From: Niallia sp. NCCP-28
GTDB lineage: Bacteria > Bacillota > Bacilli > Bacillales > Cytobacillaceae
DNA: 64,000 nt
NCBI RefSeq assembly: GCF_023168165.1
Contig: NZ_BQYJ01000001.1
Span: 620,001 to 684,000, forward strand
Direction: 5' to 3'
In this document: piece after piece, positions 7,270 through 16,530 of the stretch
Layout: every line of letters begins with the position of its first letter
Numbering within the stretch: the stretch's first letter is position 1
Made by a program: the position numbers and the translations under genes
Notes under the pieces: generated by a model
Told to the model about the DNA's origin: nothing
Databases searched by the model: none
What the model saw: the letters and a program-made list of their open reading frames with translations, nothing else

Positions 7270-9741
7270 CTATGAGTTGCCGATTTCATATACCGTCTCT
7301 TTCATTTTATACTGGATAGCCACCTCATCAAATACTCTCATTGTCTCATCCCCAATGCGATTCCATCCAAATAACTGCTCCACCAGTTTTCTTCCATTTT
7401 TTCCGATTTCTTCTGCTTTCTTGTCATTTTCCAATAAAAAGTAAATTCCTTGGATAAGTTGTTCTGTATTCGCAGGCTCTATTACTATTCCGCTTTTTTG
7501 ATGCTCTACTATTGCTTTTAACCCTCCAGTATTGCTAATAATGGTTGGTTTTCCGTAAACAAGGGACTCTAATGCAACAATGCCAAATGGTTCGTAATGG
7601 CTCGGTATCACTACAATATCTGCTCGTTCATATAATGCTTTCTTTTTATCCTCCTGCAAATAGCCGACTAAAAAGACCACCGATTGCAACCCGTTTTTTT
7701 CTATATAACTTTTATATTCCTCATACATTGGACCAACTCCGGCAAGAACAAAACATACCTTTTGATTGTACATGCTGATTTTTTTCGCTGCTTCCAGCAA
7801 TGTTCCGAATCCCTTTTCCTTTACAAGCCTTCCAATAGCAAAAATGACTGTTTCTTCACTGGTAATAGGCAAGCTGCTAATGGTAGCATAGGCTGTTTCA
7901 CAGGAAAATGACATATCAACTCCATTTGGTATGATATATATTTTATTTTGATCCACTTGAAAAATTCGAATCAGTTCTTCCTTCATATAGTCGCTGCAAA
8001 CAATGATTCCATTCGATTCTTGAATTAATTGACTTTCTTTCTCATGAATAAATTTTTGCATTTCCGTATGAATTCCGCCATTTCTTCCATGTTCAGTCGC
8101 ATGGATGGTCGAAATAAGAGGGACATTCCATTCTTTTTGCAATGAAATGGCAGCGGCACCTACAAGCCAATCATGTGCTTGAATACAATCAAAATCAATC
8201 GATGCTGCAAGTTCCATCCCTTTCTCCCACATTCTCATATTTAATCCGGCAACCCAATGAATAAAATTTTCTTCTAAACTATTGAGCGGTTTTACTCTGT
8301 ATACAAATAAGCCAGCTTTTTCTTCTCTATCTAACTCTTCTAATTTTATATTTTGTGCTGTAATAAGATGCACTTCATACCCTTTTTTCGCCAAGCTGTT
8401 TGTTAAACCGGCAACATGAGTTCCAAGTCCACCTACTATATTTGGAGGGTATTCCCATGAAAGAATCAATATCTTTTTATTGCTGTTTTCTTTGTTTCCT
8501 ATTTCTTTTGACTCTGCTGGAATCATTGCATCATTTAAGATAGGAATGTCTTTTTCTCTTTCTTGAAGCCACTCCGCATCACAAGATCCTTGCAAAAATG
8601 AAAGTAATTTTTCTGCTGCTTTTATATGGTTTTCTGCCAATTCCTTATTTTCTTCATTCACCTCAGAAAGCATTCCAGCAAGTAAAAACCATTCTTTCTC
8701 TAACTGTTCTACTACCCTTGTATGAGCATAAAAGTCGGATGTGCCAATAATGTATTCCCATTGTTTTTCAATAAAGGAACCGGCAGCATAATATGGGCCA
8801 AATTCAATAAAAGTAGAAGCATCTTTATTTTTCAAACAGCTTGCACAAAGATGTACTTGATCCAAATCTTCTTTAAACTGTTTTTGATACGCAACTGGGG
8901 AAATGTTGGCAATAAATCCTTCATCCATTACATACATCATGCCTTTATTTAATTCACTCCGTCTTTCATTAAAGGTTGTCAGCTCTATTGCCATAGTGAT
9001 AACACCTTGATGCCGATAATGATTATAAGCATTTACAATCGAAACTATTTCGTTTTGTATATCATTTCTATTATTTTGTGTGTTTTGAATGATAGTAATT
9101 AATGATTCTTCAATGGGGAAAAACATTAACCCATGCGGGGAGACAACAGCGGTACCTTCTTCATTAGGCAGGGGATCGCTGAATTTAATTGTCTCTCCTT
9201 TTAGAAAACTAAATTCAAAGCCAGCATTTTTCACATGCAAATCCAACCCTGGCGTGTAGCTGCCATTAGGAAACCAAAACCCTGTTGGTTTATAGTTGAA
9301 TACTCTTTCAATAATGGCTCGTCCTTTATCTATATGCTTTCTAACACCTTTTTCAGTAGTCAGGTTTGTTAACTCGCTAAATGTTGCGGCACTTGCTAAT
9401 ATCTCTATTTTATTTTGGGATAATAAATGGCTGATTCCCTTATTCAGCTGCTTGGAATGTTCCTTCCAATATTGCAGCTCTTTTTCATAATGCTCTTTTT
9501 CCTTTTCCAAAAATTCAGTCATCTCTTTTTGAAAAAAAGGCATTTCAAGTATGTCATAGTAGCATGGAGGGATGGCAAGCTGTATGGTATAATGTTCTCT
9601 TTCCTGCTCTACATATTGCAAGAAGTTGATGAAGGAAGCAGACTCTTTATATAATTTATTTCTTGTATCCTGTTCTTTTGAAAATAGGTTGATAAATGGA
9701 AGATTCGCATACACAATTGCTTGAAAGTAAGAATAATTCAT
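7270..9741 (-). CDS. degenerate GH57-like domain fused to GT4 glycosyltransferase
   Basis: An 823-residue cytosolic fusion. Residues about 1-385 resemble the GH57/DUF1957 glucan branching-enzyme fold, including the segment FWFPNGSYTPGLD at 155-167 and a helical part around 325-360. Residues about 423-800 are a GT-B family 4 glycosyltransferase: SWEYPPNIVGGLGTH near the start (starch-synthase-like acceptor loop), IPNGVD at 604-609, and EPFGIVALE at 717-725 with the two conserved glutamates. In active GH57 enzymes the aligned motif is WxPEC with a nucleophilic glutamate. Here residue 159 is Asn, so the first half is probably not a hydrolase and may bind glucan. It overlaps the DUF4912 gene by four bases, so the two are coupled. 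Substrate unknown. Confidence 0.88.
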   Translation of the reverse strand: MNYSYFQAIVYANLPFINLFSKEQDTRNKLYKESASFINFLQYVEQEREHYTIQLAIPPCYYDILEMPFFQKEMTEFLEKEKEHYEKELQYWKEHSKQLNKGISHLLSQNKIEILASAATFSELTNLTTEKGVRKHIDKGRAIIERVFNYKPTGFWFPNGSYTPGLDLHVKNAGFEFSFLKGETIKFSDPLPNEEGTAVVSPHGLMFFPIEESLITIIQNTQNNRNDIQNEIVSIVNAYNHYRHQGVITMAIELTTFNERRSELNKGMMYVMDEGFIANISPVAYQKQFKEDLDQVHLCASCLKNKDASTFIEFGPYYAAGSFIEKQWEYIIGTSDFYAHTRVVEQLEKEWFLLAGMLSEVNEENKELAENHIKAAEKLLSFLQGSCDAEWLQEREKDIPILNDAMIPAESKEIGNKENSNKKILILSWEYPPNIVGGLGTHVAGLTNSLAKKGYEVHLITAQNIKLEELDREEKAGLFVYRVKPLNSLEENFIHWVAGLNMRMWEKGMELAASIDFDCIQAHDWLVGAAAISLQKEWNVPLISTIHATEHGRNGGIHTEMQKFIHEKESQLIQESNGIIVCSDYMKEELIRIFQVDQNKIYIIPNGVDMSFSCETAYATISSLPITSEETVIFAIGRLVKEKGFGTLLEAAKKISMYNQKVCFVLAGVGPMYEEYKSYIEKNGLQSVVFLVGYLQEDKKKALYERADIVVIPSHYEPFGIVALESLVYGKPTIISNTGGLKAIVEHQKSGIVIEPANTEQLIQGIYFLLENDKKAEEIGKNGRKLVEQLFGWNRIGDETMRVFDEVAIQYKMKETVYEIGNS

Positions 9742-10451
9742 TTTTTCTTTACATCCTCCCGTTCCGTTTCATAATAGCTGTATGTGCTGACATGTTCAAT
9801 CCAATTTGGAGCAGCTGAATTTCCCTTTACCCATGTCTCCATGTCCCTAGCTAAAGCGCCTGTGTGATTTTTATTCGTTCTTGGAAGCTGAATTGGATTA
9901 GATTGCAGGATAGGAATAAATGCCTGGTAATGATCAAGCACTCCCACTTCAAAACAGTAGCTGCGATTTGCTTGTAAATCCTCGATGACAGCATGTTCTA
10001 TGCCATTTTGCAATTCAATTTGTTTAGTTGAGTGTGCATTCTTTCCATTATAGATAATGCTTGTTATATCATTTACTTTCAGGATAAAAGCACATTGATC
10101 CTGCTTGATTCCATAGTATTGGAGAAGGATGCTCCATTTGCCTTGGGGAATTCTCCAAAATACAAAAGCACCTGTTTCCGCTGAAACTCTTGCTTCCATT
10201 CCATTATTGCCTAGCAGCTCTTGAATGCTTGTCTTCATTAATTGCTCAGAAGAAGCGATTTCACTTTTATCGTTTGCTTTTGATTGCCGGCTTTTCACTT
10301 CTGTATCTACTGCATTTTTCTCCTCTTCTTGTAAACTTTTCATATACTTATTCCATTGATATTGGACTTTTCCGACCGTAGACTCTAATTCTTTGGCGAT
10401 TTTTCGAAAAGACAGTCCCTTTCTTCTTAGTTCAAGGATTTGTTCTAGCAA
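9738..10451 (-). CDS. HTH-DUF4912 domain protein
   Basis: A 237-residue protein. Residues 5-40 form a helix-turn-helix of resolvase/sigma type (RRKGLSFRKIAKEL, then VGKVQYQWNKY). After a charged linker, residues about 85-215 match DUF4912, with LLQYYGIKQDQCAFILKVND and the RSYCFEVGV strand. DUF4912 proteins are commonly encoded next to DUF1957/GT4 proteins, but their function is not established; the fold may bind carbohydrate. It heads the three-gene unit and overlaps the next gene by ATGA. The joined DNA-binding motif raises the possibility of autoregulation or of nucleoid association. Confidence 0.85.
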   Translation of the reverse strand: MLEQILELRRKGLSFRKIAKELESTVGKVQYQWNKYMKSLQEEEKNAVDTEVKSRQSKANDKSEIASSEQLMKTSIQELLGNNGMEARVSAETGAFVFWRIPQGKWSILLQYYGIKQDQCAFILKVNDITSIIYNGKNAHSTKQIELQNGIEHAVIEDLQANRSYCFEVGVLDHYQAFIPILQSNPIQLPRTNKNHTGALARDMETWVKGNSAAPNWIEHVSTYSYYETEREDVKKK

Positions 10452-10993
10452 GAAAGTAGCACCCCTTTTTTAGAATATAAGTTATGTTATTTTAAACAAA
10501 TGATTTTTTTCTTTTTTTATGGAATCTCTAAACTTTTTAATTCTATAAAAAAGAAATTCACAAAAGATACATGAACACATCAAATGAATGGTAAACAAAT
10601 CTATTATTGTATGCACAAGATGCAAAATTTATGGCAATTTATTTATACTCTTATGTTATCACTGATTAATAGATGCTACAATAAACAGATTTTGTCGTAA
10701 AATGCCTATCTCACTAGCTCCAGAGATTTTTGCTGGATATTTTTTTTCTGTTACCTTGTTTTGACACAATCAGCTGCACTGTTTCGACATCTGCATACAT
10801 AATTCCCTCTCACAATCCGACATTTTCTCATTTTCTTTGCAGATTTTCTAAAGCAAGCTCTTAACTTTTATTTGCAAGTTTCACTTCCTTTTCTCTTTTT
10901 TGCTGCAGTTGTTTAGGAATCGTTGCATCATATAGGGAAAATGGTAAGATACTATTAGATACTTATACAAATTTAGAGGTGAATTCATTATTT
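10452..10993. promoter_or_regulatory. divergent intergenic region with yqzD promoter
   Basis: A 540-base gap between divergent transcription units. A promoter for yqzD is visible: TTGCAT at 10923-10928, a 16-base spacer, and TAAGAT at 10945-10950 preceded by TGG (extended -10). The rest is A+T-rich; I see no gene or structured RNA. Confidence 0.55.
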
Positions 10994-11386
10994 ATGTTAA
11001 TAGTTATGCTCAGCTTATTAGGCGTTTCCATCCTGTTATTTATCTTTTCTTTTTTTGCAAAAGATCCCTATAAATCTCTGCAAGATACAATGGATCAATT
11101 ATCATTGCAAACATATCAAGAATTACATAAGGTGAAAAAAAAATTGAAACTATTAGAAGAGGAACTTTTGCTCGATACGATAGATTTATCGCCTAATTAC
11201 AGCAGTACAGCCTCTGCAAGGGCCACTAAAGGAAGTTCTATACATGCTATTATCAAAAATCAAATATGGTCGTTGGCAGCCCAAGGTGTCCCTGTTGAGC
11301 AAATTGCCAATCAATCCTCCTTATCCATCTATGAAGTGGAGCGCATTATTATGGAAGCAAAGGAGAATGGAAAGTTAGATGAATAA
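10994..11386 (+). CDS. yqzD: membrane-anchored HTH protein, YqzD-like
   Basis: A 130-residue protein with an N-terminal membrane segment (about residues 1-20), a charged coiled-coil-like stretch (YQELHKVKKKLKLLEEEL), and a C-terminal helix-turn-helix (QGVPVEQIANQSSLSIYEVERII). The GTG at 10979 overlaps the GAGGTGA ribosome site, so the ATG at 10994, 11 bases past it, is preferred. The next gene overlaps it by 8 bases. In B. subtilis, yqzC and yqzD lie beside the pst genes, which is the position here, and the domain layout agrees. The assignment is by synteny and layout. Function unknown. Confidence 0.8.
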   Translation: MLIVMLSLLGVSILLFIFSFFAKDPYKSLQDTMDQLSLQTYQELHKVKKKLKLLEEELLLDTIDLSPNYSSTASARATKGSSIHAIIKNQIWSLAAQGVPVEQIANQSSLSIYEVERIIMEAKENGKLDE

Positions 11387-11852
11387 ACATAAAATAAGAT
11401 CCTTTGCATTTGGTATATTTTTTTCTGTTTCTCTAATCGGCGTCTTTTATTTTTTGCAAGATAAAGAAAAAAGCACAAAACCCGATTCAGAAGAAGCCAA
11501 AAGAATTGTAATGGAAAAAGGTTATACTATCTTAAGCAAAACAGATTATGAACAGCTTCAAACAAAAATTTCAACACTTGAAAAACAAATCGCTTCCTCA
11601 GCAAATGAAGCAGAAAACAAAAAAACGGAAGCAAAAAAAACAATTCCGTCTTCTTATCAGCTTCATATTGTAAAAGGGATGAGTACAGAAGAAATCGCCA
11701 AAAAGCTTGCAAATAAAAAGATGATCAAAAATGAAAAAAAATTCGCACAGTTTTTAATTCAAAAAGATTACCATACGAAAGTTCAACTTGGAAAATATAC
11801 AATAAAAAAAGATATGACTTATACACAAATTGCAGAACTGATCACAAAATAA
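11379..11852 (+). CDS. yqzC: anchored protein with MltG-like C-terminal segment, YqzC-like
   Basis: A 157-residue protein with a single N-terminal membrane segment (residues about 9-24), a coiled-coil linker (YEQLQTKISTLEKQIASS), and a C-terminal domain (LHIVKGMSTEEIAKKLANKK, then GKYTIKKDMTYTQIAELIT). The last part resembles the LysM-like N-terminal module of endolytic transglycosylase MltG/YceG. The catalytic MltG domain is absent, so an enzymatic role is unlikely; peptidoglycan or protein binding outside the membrane is more plausible. It overlaps yqzD by 8 bases and is followed by a long hairpin shared with phoU. Confidence 0.8.
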   Translation: MNKHKIRSFAFGIFFSVSLIGVFYFLQDKEKSTKPDSEEAKRIVMEKGYTILSKTDYEQLQTKISTLEKQIASSANEAENKKTEAKKTIPSSYQLHIVKGMSTEEIAKKLANKKMIKNEKKFAQFLIQKDYHTKVQLGKYTIKKDMTYTQIAELITK

Positions 11853-11904
11853 CGTTTGTCGATAACAGAAGCCAATATACAGTAAAATTTCAATCAAGTA
11901 TTAA

Positions 11905-11930
11905 CGGGAGAAACTCCCCGTTAATGGGAT
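11905..11930. repeat. small inverted repeat, relative of the ccgttaatg repeat
   Basis: attaacgggag and ctccccgttaat form a short hairpin after yqzC. It lacks a T run, so it is not the terminator. The right half matches the end of the dispersed repeat seen at 6222 and 24848. Confidence 0.4.
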
Positions 11931-11953
11931 TAAACACTGTAAGCAGAAATGTC

Positions 11954-12010
11954 AAAAACCTCCTATTATTTTGATTATATGATCCATATAATCAAAAATA
12001 GGAGGTTTTT
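11954..12010. terminator. very long bidirectional terminator between yqzC and phoU
   Basis: The arms 11954-11981 and 11985-12010 pair over 26 bases with one 2-base bulge and a 3-base loop. There are A and T runs on both sides, so it can end transcription of both converging units. It abuts the phoU stop codon. Confidence 0.92.
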
Positions 12011-12011
12011 A

Positions 12012-12665
12012 TTACCAATCGTAATGTCTTCCTTTTACAAGGTAAAAAACATTTTCGGCAATATTGGTTGTATGGTCTGCTGCGCGTTCAAGGTATCTGC
12101 AAACAAAGGATAACTGAGAAATTTGCTGCACAAACTCAGGTTTTTGTCTGCTGATTTCCATAAGCTCTCGAATCGCATGTGTATTTAAATCATCTACTTC
12201 GTCGTCCATCTCGGCAATTTTTTTGGCCAGCTTTACATCTTCTTCATTATAAGCTTTTAGCGCTAAGTGAAGCATATTGCTTGTAATTTCCAACATTTTT
12301 TTCACATGTACAATAGGCTTTACCAGTTCTTGGTTGCCAATGCGAATCGTTGCTTTTGCGATATTTACTGCAAAATCGGCAATCCTTTCAATATCTGTCG
12401 CAATTTTAATGCCAATAATAATTCTGCGCAAATCAATGGCAACAGGCTGCTGTTTGGCAATCAGCAAAATCGCAAAGTCGTTAATATCCTCATACATCAT
12501 ATCTGCTTTTGCATCATTGTCGATAATTTGAAGTGCTAAGTCTACATTTTTCGTTTCTAATGCTTCTAATGATTGATGCAATGCCTCAATAGAAAATTCG
12601 CCAATCTCTGTTAATTTTGTTTGCAGCTCTTTTAGCCCTAATTCAAACTTTTCTCTAACAACCAT
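12012..12665 (-). CDS. phoU: phosphate transport regulator PhoU
   Basis: A 217-residue all-helical protein made of two PhoU three-helix repeats, each with the ExxxD-type metal motif (DIERIADFAVNIAKA in the first, YLERAADHTTNIAENV in the second). PhoU restrains the PstSCAB transporter and the PhoR sensor when phosphate is plentiful and sits at the inner membrane face. It is the last gene of the pst unit, 36 bases after pstB. B. subtilis itself lacks phoU in its pst operon and has two pstB genes, so this layout differs from that species. Confidence 0.95.
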   Translation of the reverse strand: MVVREKFELGLKELQTKLTEIGEFSIEALHQSLEALETKNVDLALQIIDNDAKADMMYEDINDFAILLIAKQQPVAIDLRRIIIGIKIATDIERIADFAVNIAKATIRIGNQELVKPIVHVKKMLEITSNMLHLALKAYNEEDVKLAKKIAEMDDEVDDLNTHAIRELMEISRQKPEFVQQISQLSFVCRYLERAADHTTNIAENVFYLVKGRHYDW

Positions 12666-12701
12666 TTTTATTACACTCCTTTTTGTAAAGTAATATGCCT
12701 A

Positions 12702-13523
12702 TTAGCCAAATCGGCCAGTAATATAATCTTCTGTCCGCTGATCTTTTGGGTTAGAGAAAATTTTATCTGTTTGATCATACTCTATCACTTCACCACTAAG
12801 GAAAAAAGCTGTTTTATCTGAAATCCGTGCAGCTTGCTGCATATTATGTGTCACAATAATAATGCTGAAATTTTCTTTTAGCTCATGAACTAATTCTTCT
12901 ACTTTTAAAGTAGAAATTGGGTCAAGGGCAGAAGTAGGTTCATCCATTAAAATAACATCTGGTTCAATCGCTAAACATCTTGCAATGCATAGACGCTGCT
13001 GCTGACCTCCTGATAAGCCAAAAGCATTTTGATGGAGACGGTCTTTCACTTCATCCCAAATAGCTGCGCCCCTTAAACTTTTTTCTGCAATTTCCATTAA
13101 GATTTTTTTATCGCGAATGCCGTGAATTTTGGGACCATACACAACATTTTCAAAAATAGATTTTGGAAAGGGGTTTGGCTTTTGAAAAACCATGCCCACT
13201 TTTGTTCGAAGTTCCTCTACTCCATAATCTTTGTCGAAGATATTTCGGCCACGATAGTTTATTTCACCAGAAGTCCTTACACCTGGCACTAATTCAATCA
13301 TACGATTTAATGTTTTAATATACGTAGACTTTCCGCATCCTGAAGGTCCAATAATAGATGTTACTTCATTCTCTTTAATATCTAAATTAATATTTTTTAA
13401 TGCATGGTTTTCCCCATACCAAAGGTTTAATTGGTTTGTTTCATATACACTCTCTTTTGTCGGCATTTCTTTTTCAACCTCTGCATTTTTCTTTTCCGGC
13501 TTTGGCATCACTGACATATTCAA
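12702..13523 (-). CDS. pstB: phosphate ABC transporter ATPase PstB
   Basis: The ATP-binding subunit of the PstSCAB high-affinity phosphate importer, 273 residues. It has Walker [10 protein letters not shown], the signature LSGGQQQR, and Walker [13 protein letters not shown] followed by the switch His in VTHNMQ. An N-terminal charged extension of about 25 residues precedes the first strand ([13 protein letters not shown]). The true start may be the first or second Met (13523 or 13517). It lies 27 bases after pstA in the operon. Only one pstB is present. Confidence 0.96.
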   Translation of the reverse strand: MNMSVMPKPEKKNAEVEKEMPTKESVYETNQLNLWYGENHALKNINLDIKENEVTSIIGPSGCGKSTYIKTLNRMIELVPGVRTSGEINYRGRNIFDKDYGVEELRTKVGMVFQKPNPFPKSIFENVVYGPKIHGIRDKKILMEIAEKSLRGAAIWDEVKDRLHQNAFGLSGGQQQRLCIARCLAIEPDVILMDEPTSALDPISTLKVEELVHELKENFSIIIVTHNMQQAARISDKTAFFLSGEVIEYDQTDKIFSNPKDQRTEDYITGRFG

Positions 13524-13550
13524 TGGAAATCCCCCTTTAGAAACTAAAAA

Positions 13551-14429
13551 TTAATAACGTTTTTGAAATTTATTTCGAATTAAAACAGCTATTGAATTCA
13601 TTACAATTAATAAAAATAATAAAACGAGAATACCTGCTGCTGCTAGACCTTGAAACTCTTCTTGAGGTCTACCTGTCCAGTTATATATTTGCATTGGCAA
13701 TACAGTAAACATATCAAATACCGTGCGCGGCAAAAATGCTAAGAAAAGAGGAAGACCAAGCACTACGAGGGGAGCCGTTTCTCCTATGGCACGTGATAAT
13801 GCTAAAATTCCTCCTGTTAATATGCCTGGGATGCTTGCTGGCATTACCACACGAACAATAGTCTGCCACTTTGTTGCTCCCATCCCAAGAGAGGCTTCTC
13901 TAAGTTCATTTGGCACAGAACGAATAGCTTCTTGGGAAGCAACAATAATAACAGGCAATACCAATAAACTCATCGTTAATCCTGCTGCTAAAACACTTGT
14001 GCCCAATGTTAATGCACGCACAAATAGTGTTAATCCTAATAAACCAAATACAATGGAAGGAACTCCCGCCAAATTTGATATATTAATTTGGATAAAATTT
14101 GTAAATTTATTTTTCCTTGCATATTCTTCTAAATAAATGGCTGTTCCAACTCCGATTAATAAAGAAACAGGGGCAACAACCGCCATTAACCATACAGTTC
14201 CAATTAATGCTGTATAAACACCCGCCTGCTCTGGTTTACGAGATGGCAAACTTTGCAAAAACTGCAGATCCAAATAGCCAATTCCTTGAGTCAATACCCG
14301 ATAAAAAAGAATGCCTAAAACAACTAAACCAAACATAGTTGCACAAAAGAACAATGCTCTTAAGATGCTATTTGTGATAATTCTCGGTTTCATTTTTTGC
14401 AGTACTTTTGTATGCTCAATCAGTTTCAT
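13551..14429 (-). CDS. pstA: phosphate ABC transporter permease PstA
   Basis: A 292-residue inner-membrane permease with six hydrophobic segments and the EAA loop (REASLGMGATKWQTIVRVVMPASIPG), which contacts PstB. It pairs with PstC to form the channel. The ATG overlaps the pstC stop by one base (TAATG), and GGGAGGAA upstream is a strong ribosome site, so the genes are coupled. Length and motifs are normal. Confidence 0.95.
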   Translation of the reverse strand: MKLIEHTKVLQKMKPRIITNSILRALFFCATMFGLVVLGILFYRVLTQGIGYLDLQFLQSLPSRKPEQAGVYTALIGTVWLMAVVAPVSLLIGVGTAIYLEEYARKNKFTNFIQINISNLAGVPSIVFGLLGLTLFVRALTLGTSVLAAGLTMSLLVLPVIIVASQEAIRSVPNELREASLGMGATKWQTIVRVVMPASIPGILTGGILALSRAIGETAPLVVLGLPLFLAFLPRTVFDMFTVLPMQIYNWTGRPQEEFQGLAAAGILVLLFLLIVMNSIAVLIRNKFQKRY

Positions 14430-15379
14430 TAATATTCCTCCCTAAACTTTCGAGAGATAAATTGCGCAAGTAAATTCATTAGTAAAGTAAATAGGAATAA
14501 AGTAAAACCAACAGCATAAATACTGTAATAGATAGTTGTGCCATACCCTGCATCACCTTGAGAAACTTGAACAATATATGCTGTCATCGTTTGAATGGAT
14601 TCTGTTACATTAAGATTTAAGTTTGGTGTGCTTCCTCCGGCAACGGCAACTATCATCGTCTCTCCAATTGCTCTTGATAAAGCTAAAACAATAGAAGAAA
14701 CAATTCCTGAAACAGCAGCTGGCAGCACAACCTTTAAGGAAACCTCAAGCTTAGTCGATCCAAGAGCAAGGGCTCCCTCACGCATTGATCTTGGTACAGA
14801 GCTCATTGCATCCTCAGATAAAGATGCAATCATCGGTGTAATCATAATGCCGATGACAATACCAGGACTCAGCGCATTAAACATTTCCAAAGAAGGAATA
14901 ATTTCTCTTAATACAGGCGTTACAAATGTTAAGGCAAAAAAACCATAAACAATAGTTGGAATGCCTGCAAGCACCTCTAATATCGGCTTGATAATACGTC
15001 TTGTCTTATCACTTGCGTATTCACTTAAATAAATGGCAGAAGCAAGCCCAATTGGCACTGCAACAATCCCTGCAATCAATGTTACTTTTACGGTTCCTGC
15101 AATTAATGGAAGGATGCCAAAAGAACCTGGTTCAGAAAATGGATACCATTTTTTAGATGTAATATATTCGATAATGGATACTTTTTCGAAAAAAGTGAAT
15201 GTCTCTATAATTAATGTTAAAAGTATTCCCAGTGTTGTCAAAATGGAAAGTGCAGCTGTTACCAGCAATACTTTTGGCATTAGTTTCTCTAACATTTGAT
15301 TTGCACTTGCTTTTTTCTTTTTTTCTTCAATCATTTTTTGTACGGAGTATGATTGGTTTGCTGAGTTTTGTATACTCAC
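14429..15379 (-). CDS. pstC: phosphate ABC transporter permease PstC
   Basis: A 316-residue permease partner of PstA with six membrane segments after a cytoplasmic N-terminal stretch and an EAA loop (REGALALGSTKLEVSLKVVLPAAVSG). The GTG at 15379 is preferred: AGGGGG lies about 8 bases upstream, while an ATG eight codons earlier (15403) would have its coding region overlap that ribosome site. It follows pstS by about 70 bases and overlaps pstA by one base. Confidence 0.94.
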   Translation of the reverse strand: MSIQNSANQSYSVQKMIEEKKKKASANQMLEKLMPKVLLVTAALSILTTLGILLTLIIETFTFFEKVSIIEYITSKKWYPFSEPGSFGILPLIAGTVKVTLIAGIVAVPIGLASAIYLSEYASDKTRRIIKPILEVLAGIPTIVYGFFALTFVTPVLREIIPSLEMFNALSPGIVIGIMITPMIASLSEDAMSSVPRSMREGALALGSTKLEVSLKVVLPAAVSGIVSSIVLALSRAIGETMIVAVAGGSTPNLNLNVTESIQTMTAYIVQVSQGDAGYGTTIYYSIYAVGFTLFLFTLLMNLLAQFISRKFREEY

Positions 15380-15448
15380 TTTTAAATCCCCCTTTATCCA
15401 CATGCCAAGAAGGAAAGCTTTTTAGTAAAAAGCTCTCCATCCACTTCT

Positions 15449-16396
15449 TTACTTAACTGCCTTAATTGCTTCTAAATCTTTTTTGTATTCTTCATCTGGA
15501 AGTCTTACATAACCTACGTCTTCGGACAGATCCGCTGCGTTATCAATCATAAACTCAACAAAGTTCTGCACTTCTTCTTTTTCCAATGAATCATTTTTAA
15601 CATATGTGTACAATGGTCTTGAAAGTGGCGCATATTCTCCGCTTTTTACTGTTTCATTTGTAGGTTCTACAGGTCCATTGCCCCCATCAATTGGCACTAC
15701 TTTTAATTTTTCTTTATTCTCTGCATAATAAGCATAACCAAAGTAGCCAATCGAATTTTTATCCCCTGTCACTCCTTGTACTAATACATTATCATCTTCA
15801 GATAATGTCGCTTTTTCATTGATTTGTTTTCCATCTAATATAATTTCATCAAAATAATCGAATGTGCCAGAATCTGTTCCAGGAGAATACATTTTTATTT
15901 CTTCTGCTGGCCATCCTTCACGAATGTCTGACCATTTTTTTGTTTTGCCATCTTCTAGCCAGATTTTCTTTAGTTCATCTATTGTTAAATGATCAACCCA
16001 AGTATTATCTTTATTTACCACAACGGATAAACCATCATAAGCTAATCGCAATTCTGTATAGTCTGTTCCATTCTGCTTTAATTTTTCTTTTTCTTCATCC
16101 TTAATCGGGCGTGATGCATTGCTGAAATCTGTTTCCCCAGCGATAAATGATTTAAAGCCTCCGCCTGTTCCAGAAGAAGCTACAGAAACTTTTACTTTCG
16201 GCTGCTCCATCTGATACTCTTCTACAACAGCCTCCATTATTGGGTAAACAGTTGAAGATCCATCAATTTTTATTTGTCCTTGAAGTTGTTTTTCGGCTGA
16301 ATCGCTATTTGCATTATTTGCTCCTGTTCCACAAGCTGCAAGTGTAAGTACAGCTCCAATCATTGCTACAGATCCAATTCTTTTTAAGCTCTTCAT
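15449..16396 (-). CDS. pstS: phosphate-binding lipoprotein PstS
   Basis: The substrate-binding component, 315 residues, tethered outside the membrane. A lipoprotein signal (MKSLKRIG, a hydrophobic run, then LTLAAC) places the lipidated Cys near residue 22. The mature protein shows the phosphate-binding loops: [20 protein letters not shown], and [11 protein letters not shown]. It is the first gene of pstSCAB-phoU. A PhoP box lies 60-100 bases upstream, so the operon is expected to switch on under phosphate starvation. Confidence 0.97.
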   Translation of the reverse strand: MKSLKRIGSVAMIGAVLTLAACGTGANNANSDSAEKQLQGQIKIDGSSTVYPIMEAVVEEYQMEQPKVKVSVASSGTGGGFKSFIAGETDFSNASRPIKDEEKEKLKQNGTDYTELRLAYDGLSVVVNKDNTWVDHLTIDELKKIWLEDGKTKKWSDIREGWPAEEIKMYSPGTDSGTFDYFDEIILDGKQINEKATLSEDDNVLVQGVTGDKNSIGYFGYAYYAENKEKLKVVPIDGGNGPVEPTNETVKSGEYAPLSRPLYTYVKNDSLEKEEVQNFVEFMIDNAADLSEDVGYVRLPDEEYKKDLEAIKAVK

Positions 16397-16454
16397 TTTC
16401 TTTATTCCCCCTAAGGATGGTTGTTTTGTTTATAGGTTAACTATAATCTCCTTG

Positions 16455-16493
16455 TATTAATTAAGTTTTAATCAAATGTAAAGCTTGTGTAAA
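16455..16493 (-). promoter_or_regulatory. PhoP box of the pst operon
   Basis: On the minus strand, four hexamers recur at an exact 11-base period: TTTACA (16493-16488), TTTACA (16482-16477), TTAAAA (16471-16466), TTAATA (16460-16455). Two are perfect matches to the TTTACA-type PhoP repeat, and the 5-base spacers match the known box of Bacillus. It is located just upstream of pstS. Confidence 0.85.
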
Positions 16494-16530
16494 TTTGCTA
16501 GAGTGAATAGAGACACTATTTTTTTCAATA

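Noticed and set aside
11905-11930. Terminator of yqzC
   Set aside because: A hairpin without T run; the long hairpin at 11954 fits better.
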